Of a stretch of DNA of 64,000 bases, positions 48,524-58,317 are shown piece after piece (positions within the stretch are counted from its first letter, which is position 1; each line of letters starts with the position of its first letter). Both the position numbers and the translations under genes were made by a program. Under the pieces are notes generated by a model. The model was given only the letters and a program-made list of their open reading frames with translations, ran no database searches and had not been told where the DNA came from. Location: NCBI RefSeq assembly GCF_002086125.1, contig NZ_MVHG01000015.1, forward strand, positions 1 to 64,000, given 5' to 3'. The DNA comes from Mycobacterium arosiense ATCC BAA-1401 = DSM 45069. Lineage in GTDB: Bacteria > Actinomycetota > Actinomycetes > Mycobacteriales > Mycobacteriaceae.

Positions 48524-49822
48524 ATGCCGGCAATCGTCCTCATCGGCGCCCAGTGGGGCGACGAGGGCAAAGGGAAGGCCACCGATTTGCTCGGTGGGCG
48601 AGTGCAGTGGGTGGTGCGCTACCAGGGCGGCAACAACGCCGGGCACACCGTCGTCTTGCCCACCGGCGAGAATTTCGCGCTGCACCTGATCCCGTCGGGG
48701 GTGCTGACGCCCGGCGTCACCAACGTCATCGGCAACGGTGTGGTGGTCGACCCCGGCGTCCTGCTGGACGAGCTCAAGGGCCTCGAAGACCGCGGCGTCG
48801 ACACCTCCAAACTGCTGATCTCCGCCGACGCGCACCTGCTGCTGCCCTATCACGTGGCCATCGACAAGGTCACCGAGCGCTACATGGGCAACAAGAAGAT
48901 CGGCACCACCGGCCGCGGCATCGGTCCCTGCTATCAGGACAAGATCGCCCGCATCGGCATCCGCGTCGCCGACGTGCTCGACCGCGAGGTGCTGACGCAC
49001 AAGGTCGAAGCCGCGCTGGAGCTGAAAAACCAGATCCTGGTCAAGATCTACAACCGCAAGGCGCTCGACCCGCATCAGGTGGTCGAGGCCCTGCTGGAGC
49101 AGGCCGAGGGTTTTCAGCACCGCATCGCCGACACCCGGCTGCTGCTCAACACCGCACTGGAGTCGGGCGAAGCCGTCCTGCTGGAAGGCTCGCAGGGCAC
49201 CCTGCTCGACGTCGACCACGGCACCTATCCCTATGTGACGTCGTCGAATCCGACGGCCGGCGGCGCCGCCGTGGGGTCGGGCATCGGCCCCACCCGGATC
49301 ACGGCCGTGCTGGGCATCCTCAAGGCCTACACCACGCGGGTGGGTTCGGGCCCGTTCCCCACCGAACTGTTCGACGAGAACGGCGAATACCTGTCGAAGA
49401 CGGGCGGCGAATTCGGCGTCACCACCGGCCGACGCCGGCGCTGCGGCTGGTTCGACGCCGTCATCGCCCGCTACGCCACCCGGGTCAACGGCATCACCGA
49501 CTTCTTCCTGACCAAGCTCGACGTGCTGTCCAGCCTGGAAACGGTTCCGGTGTGCGTGGGCTATGAGATCGACGGGGCGCGGATCCACGAGATGCCCATG
49601 ATGCAAAGCGACCTGGCGCGCGCCGAACCCATCTACGAAGAGCTGCCCGGCTGGTGGGAGGACATCTCGCACGCGCGGGAATTCGACGACCTGCCGGCCA
49701 AGGCGCGTGACTACGTGCTGCGGCTGGAAGAGCTTGCCGGAGCGCACATTTCATGCATCGGCGTGGGCCCCGGGCGCGAACAGACGATCGTGCGCCGCGA
49801 CGTGCTGGCAGCCCGCCCGTGA
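48524..49822 (+). CDS. purA: Adenylosuccinate synthetase
   Basis: GTP-dependent joining of aspartate to IMP in AMP synthesis. 432 aa, the same length as Rv0357c. Features: [16 protein letters not shown] near 8-23 with catalytic Asp13, NNAGHTV with His41, [34 protein letters not shown] near 222-242 split over the IMP loop, and [20 protein letters not shown] plus [12 protein letters not shown] for the aspartate loop. Its stop overlaps the next gene's GTG start. Confidence 0.97.
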   Translation: MPAIVLIGAQWGDEGKGKATDLLGGRVQWVVRYQGGNNAGHTVVLPTGENFALHLIPSGVLTPGVTNVIGNGVVVDPGVLLDELKGLEDRGVDTSKLLISADAHLLLPYHVAIDKVTERYMGNKKIGTTGRGIGPCYQDKIARIGIRVADVLDREVLTHKVEAALELKNQILVKIYNRKALDPHQVVEALLEQAEGFQHRIADTRLLLNTALESGEAVLLEGSQGTLLDVDHGTYPYVTSSNPTAGGAAVGSGIGPTRITAVLGILKAYTTRVGSGPFPTELFDENGEYLSKTGGEFGVTTGRRRRCGWFDAVIARYATRVNGITDFFLTKLDVLSSLETVPVCVGYEIDGARIHEMPMMQSDLARAEPIYEELPGWWEDISHAREFDDLPAKARDYVLRLEELAGAHISCIGVGPGREQTIVRRDVLAARP

Positions 49823-50466
49823 CGGATGCCGCCCAGGATCCCAAAGATCTCGACCCCGAATACGAACACCACGGCGGCTTCCCCGAATACGGGGTGGCCA
49901 GCCCGGGCCCGGGCTTCGGGCGGTTCGTCGCGGCCATGCGGCGCTTGCAGGACCTCGCGGTGTCGGCCGACCCCGACGACGACGTGTGGGACGACGCGGC
50001 CGAACGTGTCACGGCCCTGACCGAGCTGCTGAGTCCGTTTTTGGCCGCCGTGGAAGGGCGGGCGCCCGCGGGGCGCACACCCGACCTGCCCGGCATGGGC
50101 AGCCTGCTGTTGCCGCCGTGGACGTTGACGCGATACGAGCCCGACGGCTGCGAGATGCAGGGCCGCTTCACCCGGTTTCACGTCGGGGGCAACTATGCGG
50201 TGCACGGCGGCGTGCTGCCGCTGTTGTTCGACCACATGTTTGGGATGGTCTCCCACGCCTCGAACCGCCCGATCAGCCGGACGGCGTTTTTGCACGTGGA
50301 CTACCGCAAGATCACCCCGATCGACGCGCCGCTGGTGGTGCGCGGGCGGGTCACCAGCACCGAGGGGCGCAAGGCGTTCGTGTCCGCCGAATTGGTCGAC
50401 GCCGACGGCGCGGTGCTGGCCGAGGCCAACGGCTTGATGGTGCAGTTACTCCCAGGTCAGCCCTGA
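49819..50466 (+). CDS. Hotdog-fold thioesterase-like protein (Rv0356c homologue)
   Basis: 215 aa. The C-terminal half is a PaaI/4HBT hotdog domain: [20 protein letters not shown] near 125-144 with the active-site region [11 protein letters not shown], and [20 protein letters not shown]. It may hydrolyse acyl-CoA thioesters. The N-terminal ~80 residues are acidic and extra to the core. GTGA overlap with purA indicates coupled translation. Confidence 0.8.
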   Translation: MTDAAQDPKDLDPEYEHHGGFPEYGVASPGPGFGRFVAAMRRLQDLAVSADPDDDVWDDAAERVTALTELLSPFLAAVEGRAPAGRTPDLPGMGSLLLPPWTLTRYEPDGCEMQGRFTRFHVGGNYAVHGGVLPLLFDHMFGMVSHASNRPISRTAFLHVDYRKITPIDAPLVVRGRVTSTEGRKAFVSAELVDADGAVLAEANGLMVQLLPGQP

Positions 50467-50506
50467 CGCGGCGGTGCACCGCAGGAACCGCACCTATCCT
50501 TGAGCC

Positions 50507-51763
50507 GTGACTGACGGCGTGACCGACGGACGGGACGACGAAACGACGGCGCTCGTCGTGCCCCAGCAAGTCCCGGCACGCGCCGAAGCCCCGTCCGCGG
50601 CCCCCGCCGACGGTAGGCCCACGGTGGTGTTGCTCGGTGCCGGCGAGATCGGCCGGGAGCTGGCGATCGACCTGGGGCGCCTCGGGGCCCGGGTGATCGC
50701 CGTCGACGCGGTCCCGGACGCGCCCGCGCACGGTGTGGCCGATCAGGCGCTGGTGCTGCCGCTGGGCGACGCCGCCGAGCTGTCCGCGGCGCTGCAACGG
50801 CTGCGACCCGACTTCGTGGTGACCGCGACCAACACCCTCGCGGTCGAGGCCCTGGACCAACTCGGCACCGGATCCGGTGGCGACCACACCGTGCTGGTGC
50901 CCAGCGCTCGCGCCGTGCGGCTCAGCACCGACCGCGAGGGCCTGCGCCGGTTGGCCGCCGACGAGCTGGGGCTGCCCACCGCGCCGTTCTGGTTCGTCGG
51001 GTCACTGGGCGAACTCGAGGCGGTGGGTGCGCACGCCGGATATCCGCTGTTGGTCAAGCCGGTGGCCGGGCAGACGGGGTTGGGACAGTCGGTGGCGGCG
51101 CGCCGCGAGGACCTCGGGCCGGCCTGGCAACGGGTGGTGAGCGGTCATGCCGGCCCCGGCCAGCCGCGGGTGCTGGCCGAAAGCGTGGTTGAGGTGGAGT
51201 TCTACGTGACGCTGCTGGCGGTGCGCAGCGAAGGCCCGGCGGGCCCGGCCATCGCATTCTGTTCGCCCATCGGTCACCGCGGCTCCCGGGGGCAGGTGCT
51301 GGAATCCTGGCAACCGCAGAAGTTGAGCGCGGCGGCGACGGACGCCGCCCGGTCGATCGCCGCGCGGATCGTCAAGGCGCTGGGCGGCCGCGGCGTCTTC
51401 GCGGTCGAATTGATGATCAACGGCGACGAGGTGTACTTCGTCGACGTCACCGCGCACCCGACCGACAGTTCCTGGGTGACGCTGCGCAGCCAGCGCCTGT
51501 CCGCGTTCGAACTGCAGGCCCGCACCGTCTTGGGTCTGCCGGTGGACACCATGATGGTGTCGCCGGCCGCCACCCGCGCGATCGAGCCGGTCGACTCCCA
51601 TGATCCCGCCGCGCTGGGCGGCGCGCTGAGCGTGCCCGAAAGCGACCTGCGCGTCCTCGCGCGCGGTTACCGGGCCCTGGCCACCGCACCGGAGGTGGCG
51701 GTCGCACGCGAGCGCGCCGGCCAGGTCGCCGGCCGGCTGGCGGCGCCGCGGTCACCCGCCTGA
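50507..51763 (+). CDS. purT: Phosphoribosylglycinamide formyltransferase 2
   Basis: Formate- and ATP-dependent formylation of GAR in purine synthesis. 418-aa ATP-grasp protein: LLGAGEIGRELAIDLGRLGA near 43-62, TNTLAVEALDQLG with the GAR-contacting Glu, STDREGLRRLAADELGLPTA, and GGRGVFAVELMINGDEVYFV. The usual RPHDSG segment after the second Mg ligand reads VDVTAHPTDSSWVTLRSQ, with Arg and the flanking residues changed. Length and remaining sequence fit Rv0389. Confidence 0.9.
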   Translation: MTDGVTDGRDDETTALVVPQQVPARAEAPSAAPADGRPTVVLLGAGEIGRELAIDLGRLGARVIAVDAVPDAPAHGVADQALVLPLGDAAELSAALQRLRPDFVVTATNTLAVEALDQLGTGSGGDHTVLVPSARAVRLSTDREGLRRLAADELGLPTAPFWFVGSLGELEAVGAHAGYPLLVKPVAGQTGLGQSVAARREDLGPAWQRVVSGHAGPGQPRVLAESVVEVEFYVTLLAVRSEGPAGPAIAFCSPIGHRGSRGQVLESWQPQKLSAAATDAARSIAARIVKALGGRGVFAVELMINGDEVYFVDVTAHPTDSSWVTLRSQRLSAFELQARTVLGLPVDTMMVSPAATRAIEPVDSHDPAALGGALSVPESDLRVLARGYRALATAPEVAVARERAGQVAGRLAAPRSPA

Positions 51764-51933
51764 GCCAAGCCGTGATGCGGCGCGAATGCACCGCCGCCAG
51801 CCGGGTACGGCGAGAGCCTCGATACCATCTCAGGTCAGTAATCGCTGCGGGTCGGGGGAATCCGGCCGGGGCTTGCCATCCCGGGCGCGGATAGTGTGGC
51901 TGAAGGACGCGTACGAAAACGAGGAAAACGAGC
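51764..51933. promoter_or_regulatory. Upstream region of the rhodanese-metZ pair
   Basis: 170 bases. It contains a CCGGG/CCCGG hairpin-forming stretch near 51866-51885. I compared it with the SAM-IV aptamer pattern expected before methionine genes and did not find the conserved core, so it is listed only as the probable promoter region. Confidence 0.3.
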
Positions 51934-52374
51934 ATGAGCACAGAACGCGCACACTCCTACGCGGGCGACATCGCGCCCCTGGATGCATGGAAGCTGCTCA
52001 GCGACAACCCCAACGCCGTGCTGGTCGACGTGCGGACCGACGCCGAATGGCGATTCGTCGGTGTGCCCGATCTGTCCAGCCTCGGCCGCGAGGTGTTGTT
52101 CCTGGAGTGGAATTCCTCCGATGGACGGCGCAACGAGAATTTCGCCGAGCAACTGCGTGAGCAGGTTGCGCCGCCGCAGGGCGACGCGGAACGTCCGGTG
52201 CTGTTCCTGTGTCGCTCGGGAAACCGTTCCATCGGCGCCGCCGAGGTGGCCACTGAGCTGGGCATCACACCGGCCTACAACATCCTGGACGGCTTCGAGG
52301 GCCAGCTCGACGCCAACGGTCACCGGGGCGAAACCGGTTGGCGGGCGATCGGATTGCCTTGGAAACAGGGCTGA
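51934..52374 (+). CDS. Rhodanese-like sulfurtransferase (Rv0390 homologue)
   Basis: 146-aa single-domain rhodanese: LVDVRTDAEWRFVGVPDL near 30-47 and the active-site loop FLCRSGNRSIGAAEVATELG with Cys93. The six-residue loop CRSGNR fits sulfur rather than phosphate chemistry. It lies seven bases before metZ, so it may supply or handle sulfane sulfur for homocysteine synthesis. Confidence 0.9.
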   Translation: MSTERAHSYAGDIAPLDAWKLLSDNPNAVLVDVRTDAEWRFVGVPDLSSLGREVLFLEWNSSDGRRNENFAEQLREQVAPPQGDAERPVLFLCRSGNRSIGAAEVATELGITPAYNILDGFEGQLDANGHRGETGWRAIGLPWKQG

Positions 52375-52381
52375 AACGGCG

Positions 52382-53617
52382 ATGACCCCGGCCGACGACG
52401 AATCTGTTCGCACACCCGCGGCGCTGCCCGAGGGTGTCAGCCAGGCGACCATCGGCGTGCGCGGCGGGCTGTTGCGCTCGGGCTTCGACGAGACCGCCGA
52501 GGCGATGTATCTGACGTCGGGCTATGTCTACGAGTCGGCGGTGGCGGCGGAGCGGTCGTTCGCCGGCGAGGTGGATCGCTTCGTCTATTCGCGCTACGGC
52601 AACCCGACCGTTACGATGTTCGAGGAGCGGCTGCGCCTGTTGGAAGGGGCGCCGGCGGCCTTCGCCACCGCCAGCGGCATGGCGGCGGTGTTCACCTCGC
52701 TGGGCGCGTTGCTGGGGGCGGGGGACCGGCTGGTCGCATCGCGCAGCCTGTTCGGTTCCTGTTTCGTGGTGTGCAACGAGATCCTGCCGCGGTGGGGAGT
52801 CGAAACCGTCTTCGTCGACGGTGACGACCTGGCGCAGTGGGAGCAGGCCTTGTCGGTGCCCACCACGGCGGTGTTCTTCGAGACGCCGTCGAACCCGATG
52901 CAGTCACTGGTGGATATCGCCGCGGTGTGCGAGCTCGCCCACGCCGCGGGTGCAAAGGTGGTGTTGGACAACGTTTTTGCTACACCGCTTCTGCAGCAGG
53001 GCCTTCCGCTCGGCGTCGACGTGGTGGTGTATTCCGGCACCAAGCACATCGATGGTCAGGGCCGGGTGCTCGGCGGGGCCATTCTGGGGGACAAGGAGTA
53101 CATCGACGGCCCGGTGCAGAAGCTGATGCGGCACACCGGTCCCGCGATGAGCGCGTTCAATGCCTGGGTGTTGGTGAAAGGCCTTGAGACGCTGGCGGTC
53201 CGGGTGGAACACAGCAATTCGTCGGCGTTGCGGATCGCCGAATTCCTGGAAGGCCACCCGGCCGTGAGTTGGGTGCGCTACCCGTATCTGTCCTCGCACC
53301 CGCAATACGACTTGGCCAAGCGCCAGATGTCCGGCGGGGGAACGGTGATCACCTTCGCGCTCAACCTGCCGGACAGCTCAACAAACTCAGCCAAGCAGCG
53401 TGCCTTCGAGGTGCTGGACAAAATGCGGCTGATCGACATCTCGAACAACCTCGGTGACGCCAAATCCCTTGTGACGCATCCCGCGACCACCACGCACCGG
53501 GCGATGGGCCCGGAGGGTCGCGCGGCGATCGGGCTGGGTGACGACGTGGTGCGTATCTCCGTTGGGCTGGAAGGCACCGACGATTTGATCGCCGACATCG
53601 ACCGGGCGCTGAGCTGA
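52382..53617 (+). CDS. metZ: O-succinylhomoserine sulfhydrylase
   Basis: PLP enzyme making homocysteine from O-succinylhomoserine and sulfide. 411 aa of the Cys/Met metabolism family: VYSRYGNPTVTMFEERLRLL near 68-87, TASGMAAVF, FFETPSNPMQSLVDI, and the PLP Lys221 in VVYSGTKHIDGQGRVLGGAI. The C-terminal SLVTHPATTTH and DVVRISVGLEG are intact. It follows the rhodanese gene on the same strand, as in Rv0390-Rv0391. Confidence 0.95.
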   Translation: MTPADDESVRTPAALPEGVSQATIGVRGGLLRSGFDETAEAMYLTSGYVYESAVAAERSFAGEVDRFVYSRYGNPTVTMFEERLRLLEGAPAAFATASGMAAVFTSLGALLGAGDRLVASRSLFGSCFVVCNEILPRWGVETVFVDGDDLAQWEQALSVPTTAVFFETPSNPMQSLVDIAAVCELAHAAGAKVVLDNVFATPLLQQGLPLGVDVVVYSGTKHIDGQGRVLGGAILGDKEYIDGPVQKLMRHTGPAMSAFNAWVLVKGLETLAVRVEHSNSSALRIAEFLEGHPAVSWVRYPYLSSHPQYDLAKRQMSGGGTVITFALNLPDSSTNSAKQRAFEVLDKMRLIDISNNLGDAKSLVTHPATTTHRAMGPEGRAAIGLGDDVVRISVGLEGTDDLIADIDRALS

Positions 53618-53624
53618 TCGGGAG

Positions 53625-55004
<1,380 letters not shown>

Positions 55005-55381
55005 GCCTGTCCCTTCTGCGTGGGCCTGGGTGCCGATCTTCCCAGCGCATGTCCACCGTACGACGCCACCCCGCAGAAAGGCGAGCATCCGAAGGGACGG
55101 GAGCGCCCCGCGCGGCGACCACACCCGAGCGGCGGCGCCACGGCCCCAAACCCATTGCCGGGGGCTGGTTCTCGAGAAGCCATGTAGGCCGACGCTCGTC
55201 AAAGCGCCGCGCAGTTACCCGAAATGCCCTGCGTGGTAGAGGATCCCGGTTGGAGTCGCACCGAGTCGACGGCCCGTGTCGCGGCTCCGGCCGGTCACCT
55301 GTTGGTCTTCGCTGCGCGAAGTCTCATGTGACCCGAAAATAAATCGGTGATTCCGCAATCCTCGTTTGGTTTCGTGCGCTT
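55005..55381. other. Intergenic region, no gene seen
   Basis: About 377 bases upstream of ndhA. GC drops after about 55330. A short CTTCG/CGAAG hairpin sits at 55307-55321, just beyond the stop of the 42-aa peptide gene, and could end its transcript. I see no other supportable feature. Confidence 0.4.
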
Positions 55382-55510
55382 CTATGGTCCGACGATGGTC
55401 AAACCGCTGCTTCCGGGATCGATGGTTACCGGAAACGTGCAAGCCGACGCCATCGGTGCTGCGAAAGCGAGGACCACGGCGACGACAATTTTGCTGGTAC
55501 GACGTGACAT
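55382..55510 (-). CDS. Small secreted peptide, 42 aa
   Basis: ATG at 55510 has AGAGGG six bases upstream and opens MSRRTSKIVVAVVLAFAAPM, then ASACTFPVTIDPGSSGLTIV and GP, then stop. The basic start, hydrophobic core and ASA-type cleavage site form a convincing Sec signal peptide, leaving a mature peptide of roughly 20 residues with one Cys. Stop precedes a small hairpin. No known family; the region has lower GC than its surroundings. Confidence 0.55.
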   Translation of the reverse strand: MSRRTSKIVVAVVLAFAAPMASACTFPVTIDPGSSGLTIVGP

Positions 55511-55866
55511 TAGAACCCTCTTTTGTGTGGGAGACGATTGTCTGATGCCCGACGGGGAAAGTTTACGCGGTCAACCGCTCGTGGCTAAGGGATTTCGTGA
55601 ATATTGGTCAAACGGATGGTTCACGCTCACGGGTGGTCGCGGCTGATATGGAATTGCAGCAAAATCACCCGCCGGGGGGAAATGGAAATATCCTGCGTCG
55701 CTATCCCGGCAAAGCTGAATTGGGGCGCTATTAAACCGCTGCTCGACGGTGGTATGCGCACACTGGATATGAATTCAAAGGGCCCGAACCGGCGGTGTCC
55801 GAGTCGCGACGAAACCGCCAAGCAGCCAATCGATTTCACCGCCGGTCGGCGGCACCCGCGGTCGGC
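55511..55866. other. Intergenic region, no gene seen
   Basis: 356 bases of relatively AT-rich sequence between the small peptide and the broken secreted-protein gene, both on the minus strand. It presumably carries the peptide's promoter. Short frames here show no signal peptide, domain or good ribosome-binding site. Confidence 0.4.
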
Positions 55867-56491
55867 CTAGAACGGCCACGCGTTGGCGTCGGTCTTGTAC
55901 TTGCCGTTGAGGTCGCTGCAGAAGTCGGCGGCGGTGCCGGCGAGCAGGACGTAATACGTCTCGCCACGGCGGCTTTCGTACGAGGTAGGGGTGGTCCAGC
56001 CGTTGTTGCACATGGTGGCTTCGCCACCGGCCGCCGACTTGCGCCAATTGGTTTTGGCGCAGGCGATCAGTCCGTCGACGTTGGGTGTGGTGCTCTTGGC
56101 CGCGACCAACATCGCGCCTCCCCACTGCCCGTCGTTGCGGCGGTAGGCGCGCGCCGAATCCGGCGTTGTTGGTTTGACAGGTCAACGCGCGGCGCAGCAG
56201 CGAGAAGGGGCCCGCCAGCTGCTGGCTGCCGGTCCCGGCCGCGGCGTTGATGAACTGCGCCGCGTCCGAGCCGTCCACCTCCTGGACGACGTTTGGCTTG
56301 CCAAAGCTGAAGAGCTGCTGGGAGATTCCCTGCCCGGCCGTAGAGCCGCCCCCGATGATCGGCCCGCTGCCGCTGGACGTCATCGCGGGCAGGGCGGCGA
56401 CGGGGTCGGCGCCCGCCGCGGGCATGCCGGCGGCGGCGCCCAGGGCCAGCATCGCGATCGCGCTGCGAATCCGGCGCGGGGTGAGTCTCAT
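55867..56491 (-). pseudogene. Secreted protein, frameshifted (Rv0398c-like position)
   Basis: Frame one starts MRLTPRRIRSAIAMLALGAA with a signal peptide ending near AGADPV, and runs through ISQQLFSFGKPNVVQEVDGS and ALTCQTNNAGFGAR. The coherent continuation AYRRNDGQWGGAMLVAAKST, CAKTNWRKSA, MCNNGWTTPTSYES and YVLLAGTAADFCSDLNGKYK is in another frame, ending at 55867. The shift lies in the alternating GC run GGCGCGCGCC (56146-56155), consistent with loss of one CG unit. Without it the protein would be about 207 aa with four Cys. It overlaps the TetR stop by four bases. Function unknown. Confidence 0.7.
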
Positions 56492-57159
56492 GACCTTGAT
56501 TTCAGCACGTGTGCGTAGTCGGCGCGGCGGTCGTCGGCGATCAATCCGGTCAGCAGGTGGTGCGTCTGCAGCGCGATGTACTGATCGATGCTGTAGTTCG
56601 TCCCGAAGTGCCAGTGCTTGAGCGCCCAGCCGTGGGCGAGCAGCATGATGTCGAACACGGTGAGGTCGACGTCGACGCCGCGGAAGACGCCCCCGGCGAT
56701 GCCGGCCTCGATCACCGCGCGCAGCGGTGCGGCGGTGGCGATTTCGAGGTCCTTGATCTGGGCGCGACCGGGCGCCCCGAGCGTGCGGCTCTCCCGGTAG
56801 GTCAACACCACGCCGTCGAGGTTGGCGTCGACGATCTCGATATAGCGGCGCACGCCCGCGGTCAGCTGGTCGACGACGTCGTCGCCGGCAGCCGCGATGA
56901 CCGGTGCCAACTGATCGCGGAACACGTCCAAAATGCGCACGATCGTCGCGAGCAGCAGGTCCTCCTTGCCGCCGAAGTACTTGTAGATCAGGCCGACGGA
57001 AACCTTGGCCTCGCTCGCCAGGTCCTGCATGGACATCTGGTGAAAACCGTTGCGGCCCATGACCTTGACCGCGGCGTCGAGCACCTGGCGGCGCCGCGAG
57101 TCGGCCCGGGCCGCACGCACGGCCTCTTCGACCGGAAGCTCGCTGTAATCGACGGCCAT
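56488..57159 (-). CDS. TetR-family transcriptional regulator
   Basis: 223 aa. N-terminal helix-turn-helix VLDAAVKVMGRNGFHQMSMQ, DLASEAKVSVGLIYKYFGGK near 26-65, then an all-helical ligand domain of the TetR_C fatty-acid/acyl-CoA type. ATG overlaps the stop of the upstream acyl-CoA dehydrogenase gene (TGATG). It probably controls this fadE operon; a palindrome precedes fadE7. Confidence 0.88.
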   Translation of the reverse strand: MAVDYSELPVEEAVRAARADSRRRQVLDAAVKVMGRNGFHQMSMQDLASEAKVSVGLIYKYFGGKEDLLLATIVRILDVFRDQLAPVIAAAGDDVVDQLTAGVRRYIEIVDANLDGVVLTYRESRTLGAPGRAQIKDLEIATAAPLRAVIEAGIAGGVFRGVDVDLTVFDIMLLAHGWALKHWHFGTNYSIDQYIALQTHHLLTGLIADDRRADYAHVLKSRS

Positions 57160-58307
57160 CAGATGCCCAGGTCCTTGGCGATGATCGCCTTCATGATCTC
57201 GTTGGTGCCGCCATAGATGGTTTGGATGCGGGCGTCGACGAAGGCGCGCGCCACGCCGTATTCGCGCATGTAGCCATACCCGCCGTGCAACTGCAGGCAG
57301 CGGTCGGCGGTGCGCACCTGCAGGTCGGTGGTCCACCACTTCAGCCGCGCGGCGCGCGCGGCGGTCAACTCGCCCGCCAGGTGCTCGGCCAGGCAGTCGT
57401 CGAGATAGGTGCGGGCAATGTCGATTTCGGTGGCCAGTTCGGCGAGCACGAATTGGCTGTTCTGGAAGCCGGCGATCGGTGACCCGAACGCCGTGCGGTA
57501 ACGCACGTAGTCCAGGGTCTCGGCGAGGATGCCCTCCGCGGCGGCCACCGCCCCCACCCCCAGCGCGAGCCGCTCCTGGGGCAGGTTTTTCATCAACTGA
57601 TAAAAGCCCTTGCCCTCTTCTTCGAGCAGGTTCGCCTTCGGCACCCGCATATCGGTGAAGGCGAGCTCGCTGGTGTCCTGGGCGTGCAGACCGATCTTCT
57701 CCAGGTTGCGGCCGCGGGAGAAGCCCGGTGTGGCGGGGTCGACGACCAGCAGCGACAGCCCGTGATGGCGGTCCGGCGAGGTGCGCACCGCGACGACGAA
57801 CAGGTCGCCGATCTGTCCGTTGGAGATGAATGTCTTGGCGCCGTTGACGACGTAGTCGTCCCCGTCCGGCACCGCCGTCGTGCGGATCCCGGCCAGATCG
57901 CTGCCGGTGCCGGGCTCGGTCATCGCGATGGCGAGCACCGTCTCGCCGGTGACCACGCCGGGCAGCCAGCGCCGTTGCTGTTCCGGGGTGGTCAGGTCGG
58001 TGAGGTAGGGCAGCACCACGTCGTTTTGCAGCGTGAAGGCGATGGCTTCGGCGGCCGCACCCGCCCGCTGCAGCTCGTCGATGACGATCGCGTTGTAGCG
58101 GAAGTCGGCCACGCCCGGGCCGCCCAGCCGCTCGGGCACCGAAAAGCCCAGCAGTCCCAGCTTTCCGGCTTCGATGAACAGCGAGCGATCCCACTGGCCG
58201 TCCCGTTCCCACTTTTCGTGATTGGGTACGACCGTCCGCTGCACGAAATCACGTACCAATTCCCGGAATTGGTGATGCTCGGACGTGTACTCCAGTCGTG
58301 TGGCCAT
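57159..58307 (-). CDS. Acyl-CoA dehydrogenase
   Basis: 382-aa FAD flavoenzyme. AIAMTEPGTGSDLAGIRTTA near 126-145 contacts the flavin, ISNGQIGDLFVV follows, and LQLHGGYGYMREYGVARAFV near 335. The usual catalytic Glu position before GT is Gly (IYGGTNEIMK). Instead ERLALGVGA near 243 offers the Glu used in isovaleryl-/long-chain-type enzymes. It lies ten bases after fadE7 and before tetR in one minus-strand operon. Confidence 0.88.
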   Translation of the reverse strand: MATRLEYTSEHHQFRELVRDFVQRTVVPNHEKWERDGQWDRSLFIEAGKLGLLGFSVPERLGGPGVADFRYNAIVIDELQRAGAAAEAIAFTLQNDVVLPYLTDLTTPEQQRRWLPGVVTGETVLAIAMTEPGTGSDLAGIRTTAVPDGDDYVVNGAKTFISNGQIGDLFVVAVRTSPDRHHGLSLLVVDPATPGFSRGRNLEKIGLHAQDTSELAFTDMRVPKANLLEEEGKGFYQLMKNLPQERLALGVGAVAAAEGILAETLDYVRYRTAFGSPIAGFQNSQFVLAELATEIDIARTYLDDCLAEHLAGELTAARAARLKWWTTDLQVRTADRCLQLHGGYGYMREYGVARAFVDARIQTIYGGTNEIMKAIIAKDLGI

Positions 58308-58317
58308 CGGTCTGGTG

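Noticed and set aside
51764-51933. Possible SAM-IV riboswitch before the rhodanese-metZ genes
   Set aside because: The conserved SAM-IV core words are not present; only a generic GC-rich hairpin is seen.
55604-55870. 88-aa plus-strand frame in the AT-rich gap
   Set aside because: No plausible ribosome-binding site, no signal peptide or domain, and it runs opposite the end of the secreted-protein pseudogene.
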